From UBA7328 sp002471345 (GTDB lineage: Bacteria > Bacteroidota > Bacteroidia > Chitinophagales > Saprospiraceae), in NCBI GenBank assembly GCA_964011275.1, contig CAXGOB010000094.1:1-16660 (forward strand): a stretch of 16,660 nucleotides of DNA, in the 5' to 3' direction. This document shows, piece by piece, positions 1 through 8,349 of the stretch (its first letter is position 1; each line of letters starts with the position of its first letter). The notes beneath the pieces are model-generated. The model searched no databases, was not told the origin of the DNA, and saw only the letters and a list, made by a program, of their open reading frames with translations. The position numbers and the translations under genes are program-made.

Positions 1-824
1 CCTTCAGAAGCTTTCCATACTTCCATGGTTTTATCTTCAATGAAATTATGTACCATGATAGACCAGGGAAGAGCTGATCGTCTTGGGTAAAAAGGCAAAG
101 CATCTTTTTCATTTGGAATACGAATAAAGGCTAAAGCTTTTCCATCAGGAGACCAGACGGGATTACTATCATGATCTACAGAAGGCAAGAGGTATACTAT
201 GTCATGATCCTCAAATGAATAAACTCCTATGAAACTATGGTCTCCCCTATTAGACCTGAAAGCAATATTGGATCCATCAGGTGACCATGCCATCTGACCT
301 ATACCACCGCGGATTTGAAACAGTTGTTCTGATTTTGCATTTGTAAAATCATATAGCCACACTTTACCCTTTTTGACAAAAATCAATTTCTGCTGGTCTG
401 GTGAAAGCTTTGGGCCAACTCCTTGAGAAATGGTATCAACCTTTCCTCCATTTTGACTGACGCTTAGAATCATTTGATCCGCTCCATCAGGATGGCTTGT
501 TGGATTTGGAAATTCACCTCTTCTATTTGGTCCACTTCCTCTTACAAACAGAATATCCTTGCTATCATCTTTGAAAATCAAATTACTTATATCTTGACCA
601 TCATCTGCATTATAGTCGGTTATGGCTTTTCCAATAAAATCAGAGTCTTGGGTCACCCATATATTTCTACGTCCTTCCTCATTGAGGACCCAAGCTATTT
701 TTTCTTCTGAAGAAGAAGCAACTAAAGATGTTGGAAACGGAGAGCTCATCATCTCGCTTAAAGAGATTTGGCCAGATATGCCAAGTGATGCTAATAACAA
801 TAGGACAATTAGGGAAGACCGCAT
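1..824 (-). CDS. S9 family peptidase (prolyl oligopeptidase/acylaminoacyl-peptidase type), N-terminal part only
   Basis: Reading the minus strand from the ATG at 824 gives an uninterrupted frame of 274 codons that runs off the left edge. It starts with a signal peptide (MRSSLIVLLLLASLGISGQ). The rest is the beta-propeller half of an S9 exopeptidase: PD40-type blades are visible as AWSPDGSNIAFRSNRGDHSF and PVWSPDGKALAFIR, plus a weaker LSPDQQKLIFV. The strings PFPTSLVAS, GRRNIWV and DDGQDISNL are typical of bacterial S9 peptidases annotated as dipeptidyl/acylaminoacyl peptidases. The catalytic alpha/beta-hydrolase domain with Ser-Asp-His lies outside the window, so activity cannot be judged. 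The protein is probably periplasmic and cleaves peptides. The peroxidase gene lies 60 bp upstream on the same strand, so cotranscription is possible. A TolB-like propeller protein without a hydrolase domain is the main alternative. Confidence 0.88.
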   Translation of the reverse strand, partial: MRSSLIVLLLLASLGISGQISLSEMMSSPFPTSLVASSSEEKIAWVLNEEGRRNIWVTQDSDFIGKAITDYNADDGQDISNLIFKDDSKDILFVRGSGPNRRGEFPNPTSHPDGADQMILSVSQNGGKVDTISQGVGPKLSPDQQKLIFVKKGKVWLYDFTNAKSEQLFQIRGGIGQMAWSPDGSNIAFRSNRGDHSFIGVYSFEDHDIVYLLPSVDHDSNPVWSPDGKALAFIRIPNEKDALPFYPRRSALPWSIMVHNFIEDKTMEVWKASE

Positions 825-884
825 TTGTTTTGATTTTTAATAAAAGTAAAAATCCTCGCCCTACTCCTGTAATATTTCATTTAA

Positions 885-2105
885 TCATTTGAAAGGATCG
901 CTAAATTTTTCATCAGAAATAAATTCATTATCAGTCAATATCTTTAAAAATACCACCAGGGCTGCTTTCTGATCTTCTGAAAAATTGTACTGTCTAGCTT
1001 CCCTTGAAATAGGATCTCTAAGAAATGGTTGGAGGGTCGGATGATTCTGAATACCTGTGCTGTAATGATCAATAACCTCTTCCAATGTAGCAAACCTTCC
1101 ATCATGCATAAAAGGTGCTCTTAATGCCACATTTCTCAAGGATGGCACTTTGAACTTTCCTCGGTGATTATTAATTCCAGAAGACTCAAAGATTCCTTGA
1201 TCATCAGTGGACATAGCATCTAACCCATTGTTTGTTCCACTAGTGCTACCATTTGTCGCAACAAGTGGGGCAATAAATGCCTCACTTAGATGGCAGCTAT
1301 TGCATGAAGGAATTCCTAAATTCCGAGAATTAAAAATCTGCTTCCCAAGGTTCTCTTCCGCTGTGAAGTTGGGAAAATCGCTCAATGGAGAACTCACCAT
1401 TTCTCTCCCTTCATCATATTTAGATTTCACACTGACTATACTTCTAACAAATTGGGCTAGTGCTTTAGAAATACGATCTTCTGTAACTTCGTCATCGCCG
1501 AACGCACTTGTGAAAAGTATGGACGCATAAGGCTGTTCCTTTACTCTCTCAACGACTAATTCTAGAGTCATCCCCATTTCCACTGGATCTTGAAAAGGCA
1601 TCAAAACTTGCTCTTCTAAAGAAGAAGCACGCTCATCCCAAAAGAATTTACCCGATTGGTAAAATCGGGCATTGGTAAGACTCATAGAATGCCTTCTAGT
1701 AGTACCTCCATCAAAACCTAAACTTAAGACAGCCTCATCTGAAAATCCATTTTCTTGCTGATGACAAGATGCACAAGCAATTGTACCATTAATGCTTAAT
1801 TCCTTTTCATAAAAAAGCACTCTACCTAACATAGCCCCTTCATTGGTAGTGGGATTGTTAGCAGGAGTGTTATCGCTTTCAATTGCTGCAAACTGAAAAG
1901 GCAAGTTATTAGGGAAATCATTGCTTAAAAAATGAGAAGGTAATTCCACATTTTCATAATCAAATGGCATTTCTGGGAGGTTCAATCCATCCAAAGTATT
2001 ATCAGAATTTATGGGTGTTTCTATGATAGGTGCTTCTTCTTTTTGGCATGCCACCATTAGAATCAAAGTAATTATCAATAGTGAAAAAGTATGTTTAATA
2101 TTCAT
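885..2105 (-). CDS. Di-haem cytochrome c peroxidase (CCP/MauG family) lipoprotein
   Basis: The 406-aa product has a lipoprotein signal peptide with lipobox MVAC (Cys20), so it should be anchored in the membrane facing the periplasm. Two c-type haem sites are visible: CASCH at residues 111-115 and CNSCH at 268-272. This is the two-domain layout of bacterial CCP/MauG proteins. The conserved stretch PSLRNVALRAPFMHDGRF (321-338) supplies the likely distal Met ligand (Met333), and GRVLFYEKELS precedes the first haem as usual. The family reduces hydrogen peroxide with electrons from small cytochromes; some members instead oxidise protein or organic substrates. Length is normal and no residue of the core is missing. 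No obvious Shine-Dalgarno precedes the ATG, as is common in Bacteroidota. The S9 peptidase gene follows 60 bp downstream. Confidence 0.95.
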   Translation of the reverse strand: MNIKHTFSLLIITLILMVACQKEEAPIIETPINSDNTLDGLNLPEMPFDYENVELPSHFLSNDFPNNLPFQFAAIESDNTPANNPTTNEGAMLGRVLFYEKELSINGTIACASCHQQENGFSDEAVLSLGFDGGTTRRHSMSLTNARFYQSGKFFWDERASSLEEQVLMPFQDPVEMGMTLELVVERVKEQPYASILFTSAFGDDEVTEDRISKALAQFVRSIVSVKSKYDEGREMVSSPLSDFPNFTAEENLGKQIFNSRNLGIPSCNSCHLSEAFIAPLVATNGSTSGTNNGLDAMSTDDQGIFESSGINNHRGKFKVPSLRNVALRAPFMHDGRFATLEEVIDHYSTGIQNHPTLQPFLRDPISREARQYNFSEDQKAALVVFLKILTDNEFISDEKFSDPFK

Positions 2106-2501
2106 CGTAGATACCTTTGTTACTTATGGATTCTATTTTCCAATTAATGACAAAACAATTATCTACCATCCAATATAAATAGATAATACAAATGCAATTC
2201 AACGCAAAGCACATTTATAAAAGCAACTTGTACTCTCCATGTACTCGAAAGAATCAGCTTTTTATCATTAAGTAAATTCTTCTATCTCAAAAGTCAACTT
2301 AGAATTTTTACAAATTCATGATTTAAAGTCTTTTTATGAAAGTCAAACCGAACAGAAGTTTTCCCGTTAAAAACCCGGTCCTTTTATCAGACGTGGATAG
2401 AAGCAAATTATAATCTTGACTGCATTATTTTTAAGTTTATATATCGAGAACAAAGGTCTATAAGTCTGAATCTTTGCAAGCTCTAGGTAAAACTTAGCAA
2501 A
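2106..2501. other. Divergent intergenic region without recognisable gene
   Basis: These 396 bp separate the minus-strand peroxidase gene from the plus-strand epimerase gene and must hold promoters for both. I searched by eye for the Bacteroidota -7 element TAnnTTTG and its reverse complement and found no exact copy. The nearest is AATCTTTG at about 2468-2475, some 30 bp before the ATG at 2502, with one mismatch. There is no convincing ORF, tRNA, strong hairpin or repeat. Confidence 0.6.
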
Positions 2502-3663
2502 ATGAACAATAAGCAACAAAGAAGAGAATTTATTGAATTTGGAATCAAATCAACTCTGGCATTACCACTTTTAGCATCTGGGTTTTATCAATGTACACCA
2601 AAACCTGACATTCAAGAAACATCAAAAATCAATAAATCTTGAAATTCTTATTCTTGGTGGCACTAGTTTTTTAGGGCCACATCAAATCGCATATGCTCTT
2701 GGAAGAGGGCACAAAATAAGCACCTTCACAAGAGGAAAAACCGAACCCACTATTCATCAAAATCTATATGATCAGGTAGAGCAACTAGTTGGTGATCGAA
2801 ATGACAACCTTGATGCATTACAAAATAGAAAGTGGGATGCAGTCATCGATAACTCAGGTAGGCAAGTAGAATGGACCAAAAAGACAGCTGAATTATTGAA
2901 GGATAATTGTGAATTGTACGTCTATACTTCATCTACAGGAGTATTTTATCCCTATATAAATAGTGAATTTAAAAAAGATTCTGAAGTGCTTTTGACTATG
3001 CCAGAGACTACGAATGAAGAAGAAAAATTGGAGTATGGATATGGTGTGATGAAAGCTAACTCAGAGAATGCAGCCATTAAACAATTTGGAAAAGAAAGAA
3101 CGATTGTGGTAAGACCTACCTATATGTTTGGGCCTGCTGACAGAACAGATAGATTTATACACTGGCCTGTCCGATTAAGTCAAGGAGGTGAAACATTAGT
3201 CCCTGGAAAAGCCAATGATCCAGTGCAATATGTAGATGTTAGAGATGTAGCAGAATGGATGATAAGACTTATAGAGGAGAAAAATGTAGGAACATATAAC
3301 GCCGTGGGTCCCTCAAAAAGTCAAAACATCCTCACTTTCGTGAAAGAGGCCCAAGATTCTTTTGATGTAGAATCAACTTTTGTATTAATCACTGACTATG
3401 AATTTTTGAAAGATCATAATGTTCACTATATCGTGCCATGGATTATGCCTGCAGGAAACAATTCAGGAAGTGCATTGATTAATAATGAGAAAGCTTTGGC
3501 AAATGGACTAACCTTTAGACCTCTTACTAATTCTATAAAAGAAACCTATAGTTGGTGGAACTCTGATGCTGTCTCACAAGAGCGTAGAGATAATTTTACG
3601 GGTAATCCAAAGTCAATTTTAGCACGAGAAAAAGAAATAATTAAAGAATGGAAGTCTAGATAG
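2502..3663 (+). pseudogene. NAD-dependent epimerase/dehydratase with Tat signal peptide, frameshifted
   Basis: Two pieces in different frames make one recognisable protein. The first, from ATG 2502 to TGA 2637-2639, is 45 codons. It encodes a twin-arginine signal (QRREFIEFG, Arg7-Arg8) followed by a hydrophobic stretch LALPLLASGF. The second, open from about 2578 to the TAG at 3661, has no usable start before 2896. It begins with the Rossmann motif LGGTSFLG (about 2652-2675) and carries the SDR catalytic pair in YGVMK (Tyr-x3-Lys). The family usually runs straight from Tat signal to the GGTSFLGPH core, so the two pieces belong together; the total of 1162 bp is one base over a multiple of three. 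The predicted role is an exported or periplasmic NAD(P)-dependent oxidoreductase/epimerase acting on an unknown sugar. The break may be real inactivation or a sequencing error. If translation started at 2896, the nucleotide-binding domain would be lost. Confidence 0.85.
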
Positions 3664-3685
3664 AATCCTTAATTTCAATGACATT

Positions 3686-4150
3686 ATGAAAATAGAAAAA
3701 CTAACCATAACACGGAATAATCAAGATAATCCTAAACTCAATCAAGCCTTAGAGCAATTGAATAAACTTTTCTATGAATTAGATAAAAGAGAAATTTCAG
3801 ATGATATAGTTAAAAGTATAAATCAAGATATCAGTGAATTGAATTCTAAATCTTGGACTGACAAGGAGCTAAAGAAAAGCCTAAAAAAGAAACAAAAAAG
3901 TATTTGCAAAATAGTTGAAAAAGAACACAAATTGGTTCCTGAACACTACTACAGAAAACTTTGGATGATGATGGGAATGGGAGCATTTGGACTTCCTTTC
4001 GGAGTTGTTTATTCAGTAATGATAGGTAACATGGCATTCATAGGACTTGGGCTACCTATTGGTATGGCCATAGGTATGGCTGTAGGAGCAAGTATGGATA
4101 AAAAAGCAAAAGAGGAAGATAGACAGCTTGAAGTAGAATTCACTGTCTGA
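3686..4150 (+). CDS. Hypothetical protein with helical N-domain and Gly/Met-rich membrane hairpin
   Basis: I do not recognise this 154-aa protein. Residues 1-90 are charged, Lys/Glu-rich and predicted helical (LNQALEQLNKLFYELDKREI, then a lysine-rich KKSLKKKQKS). Residues 93-112 and about 114-136 form two hydrophobic segments rich in Gly and Met (MMMGMGAFGLPFG; GLPIGMAIGMAVGASM), resembling a glycine-zipper hairpin. A short charged tail follows (DKKAKEEDRQLEVEF). There is no signal peptide, so both ends are likely cytoplasmic. The gene starts 22 bp after the epimerase stop and could be cotranscribed with it. Nothing here allows a function to be assigned. Confidence 0.75.
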   Translation: MKIEKLTITRNNQDNPKLNQALEQLNKLFYELDKREISDDIVKSINQDISELNSKSWTDKELKKSLKKKQKSICKIVEKEHKLVPEHYYRKLWMMMGMGAFGLPFGVVYSVMIGNMAFIGLGLPIGMAIGMAVGASMDKKAKEEDRQLEVEFTV

Positions 4151-4266
4151 ATTTCCTTGAATCATAAACCTAATATTCTTATTAATGATTTAACAGATAA
4201 TTAATCTTGACCTTATGTATCTGATCGTCTCACCTTCATTACTAGAAAAAATCTTTACGATCAATT

Positions 4267-5205
4267 ATGAAGAGTAAGATCATCATCACAGTCATATCTT
4301 TTTTCATTTTCATTTCTTGGAATACGTCTGAATACCATTCCTCCAATAAAATTCTCGAAGAACAAATTGTATGGCAAGGAATAAAAAGAACATTTCTAGT
4401 CCATGTACCAAAAAACACGAACTCCAATGCATCCCTTCCCATTCTGTTTAATCTGCATGGTGGGGGTGGAAATGCTAGACAAGCAATTAGTGCCACTTTT
4501 GGAAGATTTAACAGACTGGCCGATGATAATGGGTTTATAGTAGTTTACCCTAATGCCATTAACAAGAACTGGAACGACGGCCGACTGGCAAGTTCAAAAC
4601 CTGGGCAAGAAGACATAGATGATGTTGGATTTATAGATGAGATCATTAAACATCTTTCTCATAGTTATAAAATTGATCACAATAGAATATACACCTCAGG
4701 GATATCCAATGGAGGGTTCATGTCTTCTAGATTACTTTGTGATAGGGCTCATGTCTTCAGCGGTGGTGCAATTTTAGCTGCCACCTTATCCAATGACTAC
4801 TTATCTAGATGCAATCCTTTAGAATCAACATCCGTCTTAATCATGAATGGTACTCATGATAAAATCGTTCCCTATGAAGGAGGTCAAGTTGTTGTTTTAA
4901 ATAAACCTCGCGGAAAGGAAATCGCTTCTACCAAAGATTTAATTGAATTTTGGAAAAGTTCTAACAATTGCAGTAGCACAGCGGAGGTCCTAAAACTTCC
5001 TAATCGAAAGAAATTCGATGGAACAACAGTTAGAATAGAAGAGTACTCACGTTGTGATAATGACGTTTCACTGGCTTTATTTAAGATTGTAGGTGGCGGA
5101 CATACTTGGCCTGGAGGGAGACAATACTTACCCCGAAAAATGGTAGGAAATACTACACGTGAAATCAATGCATGTGATGAAATTGTCAAATTTTTCCAGC
5201 TATAA
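4267..5205 (+). CDS. Secreted PHB depolymerase/feruloyl-esterase-like alpha/beta hydrolase (LpqC/CE1-like)
   Basis: The 312-aa protein begins with an N-terminal signal segment (MKSKIIITVISFFIFISW). The hydrolase core is complete: oxyanion-loop motif NLHGGGGNA (62-70), nucleophile elbow GISNG with Ser147, acid Asp198 in NGTHDKIVPY, and His279 in GGGHTWPGG. The DDVGFID stretch (118-124) and YTSGISNGGFMS are characteristic of the polyhydroxybutyrate depolymerase/LpqC esterase group. These enzymes hydrolyse ester bonds in polyesters or in feruloylated and acetylated polysaccharides; the real substrate cannot be read from sequence. It likely acts in the periplasm or outside the cell. Cysteines at 158, 182, 235, 263 and 303 could form disulfides in the exported protein. 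It converges on the redoxin-like gene with only 17 bp between the stop codons. Confidence 0.92.
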   Translation: MKSKIIITVISFFIFISWNTSEYHSSNKILEEQIVWQGIKRTFLVHVPKNTNSNASLPILFNLHGGGGNARQAISATFGRFNRLADDNGFIVVYPNAINKNWNDGRLASSKPGQEDIDDVGFIDEIIKHLSHSYKIDHNRIYTSGISNGGFMSSRLLCDRAHVFSGGAILAATLSNDYLSRCNPLESTSVLIMNGTHDKIVPYEGGQVVVLNKPRGKEIASTKDLIEFWKSSNNCSSTAEVLKLPNRKKFDGTTVRIEEYSRCDNDVSLALFKIVGGGHTWPGGRQYLPRKMVGNTTREINACDEIVKFFQL

Positions 5206-5222
5206 TTTTTGAGAGTAAGTTT

Positions 5223-6424
5223 CTATTCACTTACCAAAAGATCTAAAAAGGTCTCAAACTCATTCTCGAATTCTAGAAACTTTTCACCTGTAGCTGGCCC
5301 ATTATAGCCCGTATGGATTTTTCTTACATCACCTGATTTATCGATAAAAATGGTTGTCGGATATGAGAGTACATGATTTAACATAGGTAGTTTTTGTTGA
5401 GCTAATTCTTTATCTGAACTACCATATTGAGCTAAGAGAATGGGATAGTTTACACCTAAGGTTTTTTTAAGACGCATCAAGCCTGCTTTGGCTTTGTCTT
5501 CTGTCCTCGCGTATTCAAATGCCAATGCAACAAATTCTACATTTGGATTGCTATTATCTCTTATATACTCAGCATAATATTTACTCTCATCTATAAAATT
5601 GGGGCACCAGCTCCCCATAATTTGAGCAATCACAACCTTATCTTGAAATCTTGAATCGCTCAATGAAACCTGTTTTCCACTTAAATCAGGAAATGAGAAA
5701 TCAAAACTATCGAATCCTTCTTTTAGAAAAGTGAGAGAATCTTCATGAGGCAATTCGTATTCTGCATTCCTTTTACCTATAAAAGTGGACTTATAATGAT
5801 TCCCATAATAAAATGCCCCATTTTTCATTTCATCTCCAATGATATCAACGGTATAGAGAAAAGCATGAGCACCATCAAAGACAGATAGTAATAATTCGTT
5901 ATCTCTTACGACTCCTTCCAGAAAACGATGATCACCGGTGGTAGTTCGAAAAGTGCCTGTCACTTTACTTCCTTGTTGCTCAAGAATACCCTTAGCGATA
6001 AAGGTAGACGCATCATCCTCTGTAAAGAGCATTTCCCATACTCCGCTCACATCAATTTCAGAAGTACCCACATCAAGGAACCTATTCTTTTCACCATATG
6101 AAATATTCACAGGTACTACCCTATCCAAACTTTCCTTGATGAACTTTGCTTCTGTAATCATTCCATTCTTGAATTTTCCAGCAATATATCCTTCATAAAC
6201 AGGAAAATTGATCCTAATAGAATCATTGTAATAGGTAATATCATCTACTTCGATAACTTCTTCTCCATTATACCTGCATCATCTATATTGAAGTTAAAAG
6301 GCAATTCCTTATTGTCCTGTACTTCTAATGTGGCACGGTAATATCCAGGTTGGATTTCCTGATGATCATTGGGCTTGCATGAAATCAACACGTTGAGTAC
6401 TAAAAGAAGTAAAATATATCTCAT
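5223..6424 (-). pseudogene. TlpA/redoxin-like lipoprotein, frameshifted near its N-terminus, lacking the second CxxC cysteine
   Basis: From ATG 6424 the minus strand encodes a lipoprotein signal (MRYILLLLVLNVLISCKP, Cys16) and continues to about codon 50. It then hits a stop while the homologous reading moves to another frame. The second frame picks up as NGEEVIEVDDITYYNDSI near 6270 and continues to the TAG at 5223. The span is 1202 bp, one base short of a multiple of three. Replacing one A in the ATAATGG stretch (about 6266-6272) would restore a roughly 400-aa protein. The C-terminal half is a thioredoxin-fold domain: FPDLSGKQVSLSDS, then WCPN (Cys186 of the ORF starting at 6161) and the cis-proline region SYPTTIFIDKSG (Pro268). 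The usual WCPNC is WCPNF here, so only one active-site cysteine remains. The middle region resembles the N-terminal domain of Bacteroidota TlpA-family thiol reductases. The frameshift may be decay or a sequencing error. Confidence 0.85.
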
Positions 6425-6554
6425 TGTCGTAAATCGTCATTAATGAAAATCTGAATACAAATTAGATAAAAGGATACAAAGCGAAGCAGTGGAAATACTT
6501 TGATGATTGGAAACTCAATAAGTCTATTTATTATTGAAGGTAAAATCGTATTGA

Positions 6555-7670
6555 ATGAAACTTAAATTCTCATTAATCTCAACAATTCTCGTCATTATCA
6601 TTTTGATGGCAATTTCTAATAGAGCAAATTCTCAAGAAAATTCTCTGTCACAAAAATTTATAAGTTTATTCAACAATTCGATGAATCCGGATGTGGCATG
6701 CTATAGGATACCAGCTATTGTTACTGCTCAAAATGGAGACATAATTTCAGCAATTGATGAACGTGTACCTTCATGTAGAGACCTGAAATGGAGCGATAAT
6801 ATCAATATTGTAATGCGCTTTAGTAAAGACAATGGCGATACATGGTCCGAAATAAAAACAATTGTGGATTATCCATTGGGTCAGTCAGCATCAGACCCTT
6901 CTATGATTTTAGATGAAACCACTGGATCTATTTTCCTTTTTTATAATTATATGGATTTAGAGTATGAAAAAGACATTTACTATCTCAAAATGATCAAAAG
7001 TGATGATCATGGTCAGACCTGGTCTTCACCTGTAGATATTACTTCTCAAATATCAAAACCAGAATGGAGCAATGATTTTAAATTCATCACTTCTGGCCGA
7101 GGGATCCACACTAGAGAAGGTATCCTCATTCATACTCTTGTGAATATTCAAAATGGAGCTCATCTTTTCAAAAGTGATGATCATGGGGCAAGTTGGAATT
7201 TAATCGATACTCCTTTAAAACCGGGAGATGAATCTAAAATAGTAGAACTCAGCGATGGTTCGTGGATGGTAAATAGTAGAGTAAATAAAATGAAGGCCAG
7301 ATATGTACATGTTTCAAGAGATAAAGGCCAGACATGGGATTCTTATCCAGATAATCAATTAATAGATCCAGCTTGTAATGCGAGTATCATCAGTTATGAT
7401 ATGAGCAACTTAGGTGTTGAAAAGACTTGTCTTCTCTTTGCTAATGCAAACTCAGGAGATCATAGAGAAAATCTTACTATCAAATATAGTTTTGATAATG
7501 GACAGACTTGGTATGCAGGAAAAACGATCTACTCAGGCCAATCTGCTTATTCTGAAATGACCATTCTCAAAAATGGAGATATTGGATTGTTCTTTGAAAA
7601 AGATGGCTATAAAGATAATGTATTCGTGAGGCTGTCTTTAGATTGGATTACTAGTGGAGCTAAGGATTAA
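6555..7670 (+). CDS. Secreted sialidase (exo-alpha-sialidase, GH33-like)
   Basis: The 371-aa product has a signal peptide (cleavage near ANSQ, residue 27) and a complete six-bladed sialidase signature. YRIP is at 50-53, giving the first triad arginine (Arg51). Five Asp boxes follow: SKDNGDTW (90-97), SDDHGQTW (149-156), SDDHGASW (207-214), SRDKGQTW (254-261) and SFDNGQTW (312-319). Likely further triad arginines are Arg249 (KARYVHVS) and Arg304 (HRENLTIKYS). AYSEMTIL supplies the likely catalytic Tyr332 with Glu334, and an Asp around 69-76 is a candidate acid/base. The family releases terminal sialic or related nonulosonic acids from glycans. No nan uptake or catabolic genes are nearby, so the released sugar may not be used locally, or the true substrate differs. 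A hairpin with a T-run follows the gene. Confidence 0.9.
   Translation: MKLKFSLISTILVIIILMAISNRANSQENSLSQKFISLFNNSMNPDVACYRIPAIVTAQNGDIISAIDERVPSCRDLKWSDNINIVMRFSKDNGDTWSEIKTIVDYPLGQSASDPSMILDETTGSIFLFYNYMDLEYEKDIYYLKMIKSDDHGQTWSSPVDITSQISKPEWSNDFKFITSGRGIHTREGILIHTLVNIQNGAHLFKSDDHGASWNLIDTPLKPGDESKIVELSDGSWMVNSRVNKMKARYVHVSRDKGQTWDSYPDNQLIDPACNASIISYDMSNLGVEKTCLLFANANSGDHRENLTIKYSFDNGQTWYAGKTIYSGQSAYSEMTILKNGDIGLFFEKDGYKDNVFVRLSLDWITSGAKD
6994..7186 (+). repeat. 19-nt direct repeat inside the sialidase gene (6994-7012 and 7168-7186)
   Basis: The sequence TCAAAAGTGATGATCATGG occurs twice, identically and in the same reading frame, encoding the KSDDHG part of Asp boxes 2 and 3. The other three Asp boxes differ in codons. 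This suggests recent copying or conversion between two blades, or chance retention of the same codons. Confidence 0.8.
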
Positions 7671-7711
7671 GGATGACAAACGATATCTGAATCTTATTCC
7701 TTTTATCAAAT

Positions 7712-7739
7712 TGGTAAAGTTGCTTTAATACCATTTTTT
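7712..7739 (+). terminator. Candidate intrinsic terminator after the sialidase gene
   Basis: TGGT-AAAG pairs with CTTT-ACCA around a 3-nt loop, with a 3-nt bulge (AAT) in the right arm, and six T residues follow (7734-7739). It lies 41 bp after the sialidase stop and 23 bp before the next start. It would separate the sialidase from the downstream operon. The bulged, AT-rich stem makes this tentative. Confidence 0.45.
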
Positions 7740-7762
7740 GAAGACAGCTAAACTAAAGAGAA

Positions 7763-8320
7763 ATGAAAAAAATATTAATAATCAGCTCTAATTGGAAATT
7801 TATTCTACTAGGCTTCTTTCTCTGTGTATATTGTCTGTATCTTTTTCAAGGTCATGAAAGAGCTATGAGCGAAATCACTGGGAATCAAGCAATGATGATA
7901 GATTTACGTTCTGATTACACTGTAAATGAAATTCGGACTTTTTTTGAGGAATTAAAACCAGAGGGAAGAGCTGTTCATACTTATGCCACAAAAGTTACAG
8001 ACTCTATTTTTCCATTTGCCTATGGTGCCTTATTTATTCTTTTGTCCGCTTTTCTTTTAAAAAATATCACTAACTCAGAATCTAATTGGATATACCTTTC
8101 ACTATTCCCATTGCTTCTGATGGTTGTAGATTTTAAAGAGAATTTTAATACCTTAAGCATGCTTTCCAGTTATCCTGACCTTACATCAGAAATGGTAGAT
8201 TCTGCTTCAAAAGTCACTAGTCTCAAAGGAGTGCTTGTCAATATTTCAATGGGTTTGCCAATAATTTTAGGGTTAATTTGGATAGTGAAATTGGGGCTCA
8301 AAAGAATGAAAATTTCATAA
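7763..8320 (+). CDS. Uncharacterised four-helix membrane protein
   Basis: The 185-aa protein has four hydrophobic segments at about 12-28, 82-100, 109-123 and 155-177. Between helices 1 and 2 is an extracytoplasmic-looking loop with a patterned stretch: MIDLRSDYTVNEIRTFFEEL, then PEGRAVHTY. FPFAYG opens helix 2, DFKENFNTL follows helix 3, and YPDL comes before helix 4. This order (D-x-x-x-xY, GR-x-x-x-Y, D-x-x-FP-x-xYG, D-x-xEN, YP) resembles, from memory, a widespread uncharacterised small membrane family. I cannot name a Pfam entry. It is the first gene of a compact plus-strand set, 29 bp before the aminotransferase. No catalytic motif of a known enzyme class is visible. Confidence 0.8.
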   Translation: MKKILIISSNWKFILLGFFLCVYCLYLFQGHERAMSEITGNQAMMIDLRSDYTVNEIRTFFEELKPEGRAVHTYATKVTDSIFPFAYGALFILLSAFLLKNITNSESNWIYLSLFPLLLMVVDFKENFNTLSMLSSYPDLTSEMVDSASKVTSLKGVLVNISMGLPIILGLIWIVKLGLKRMKIS

Positions 8321-8349
8321 ATTCATAAGGTCAAATAAAGGCAGGAAAA

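Noticed and set aside
622..840. Plus-strand ORFs opposite the left-edge gene (474-710, 622-840)
   Set aside because: The minus strand here reads as an intact S9 peptidase propeller with signal peptide, which explains the open frames.
2630..2645. RF2-like programmed +1 frameshift at TCT TGA A in the epimerase gene
   Set aside because: The prfB signal needs a slippery CTT before TGA C and an upstream Shine-Dalgarno. Here the P-site codon is TCT, re-pairing on CTT would be poor, and no SD-like sequence precedes it.
5215..5234. GTAAGT/ACTTAC inverted repeat at the convergent stop codons
   Set aside because: Only six AT-rich pairs with an 8-nt loop and no T-run follow it; too weak to call a terminator.
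6425..6554. Bacteroidota promoter elements between the TlpA-like gene and the sialidase
   Set aside because: ATACTTTG (plus) and TAATTTG (minus) resemble TAnnTTTG but have the wrong internal spacing, and no well-spaced TTTG -33 element accompanies them.
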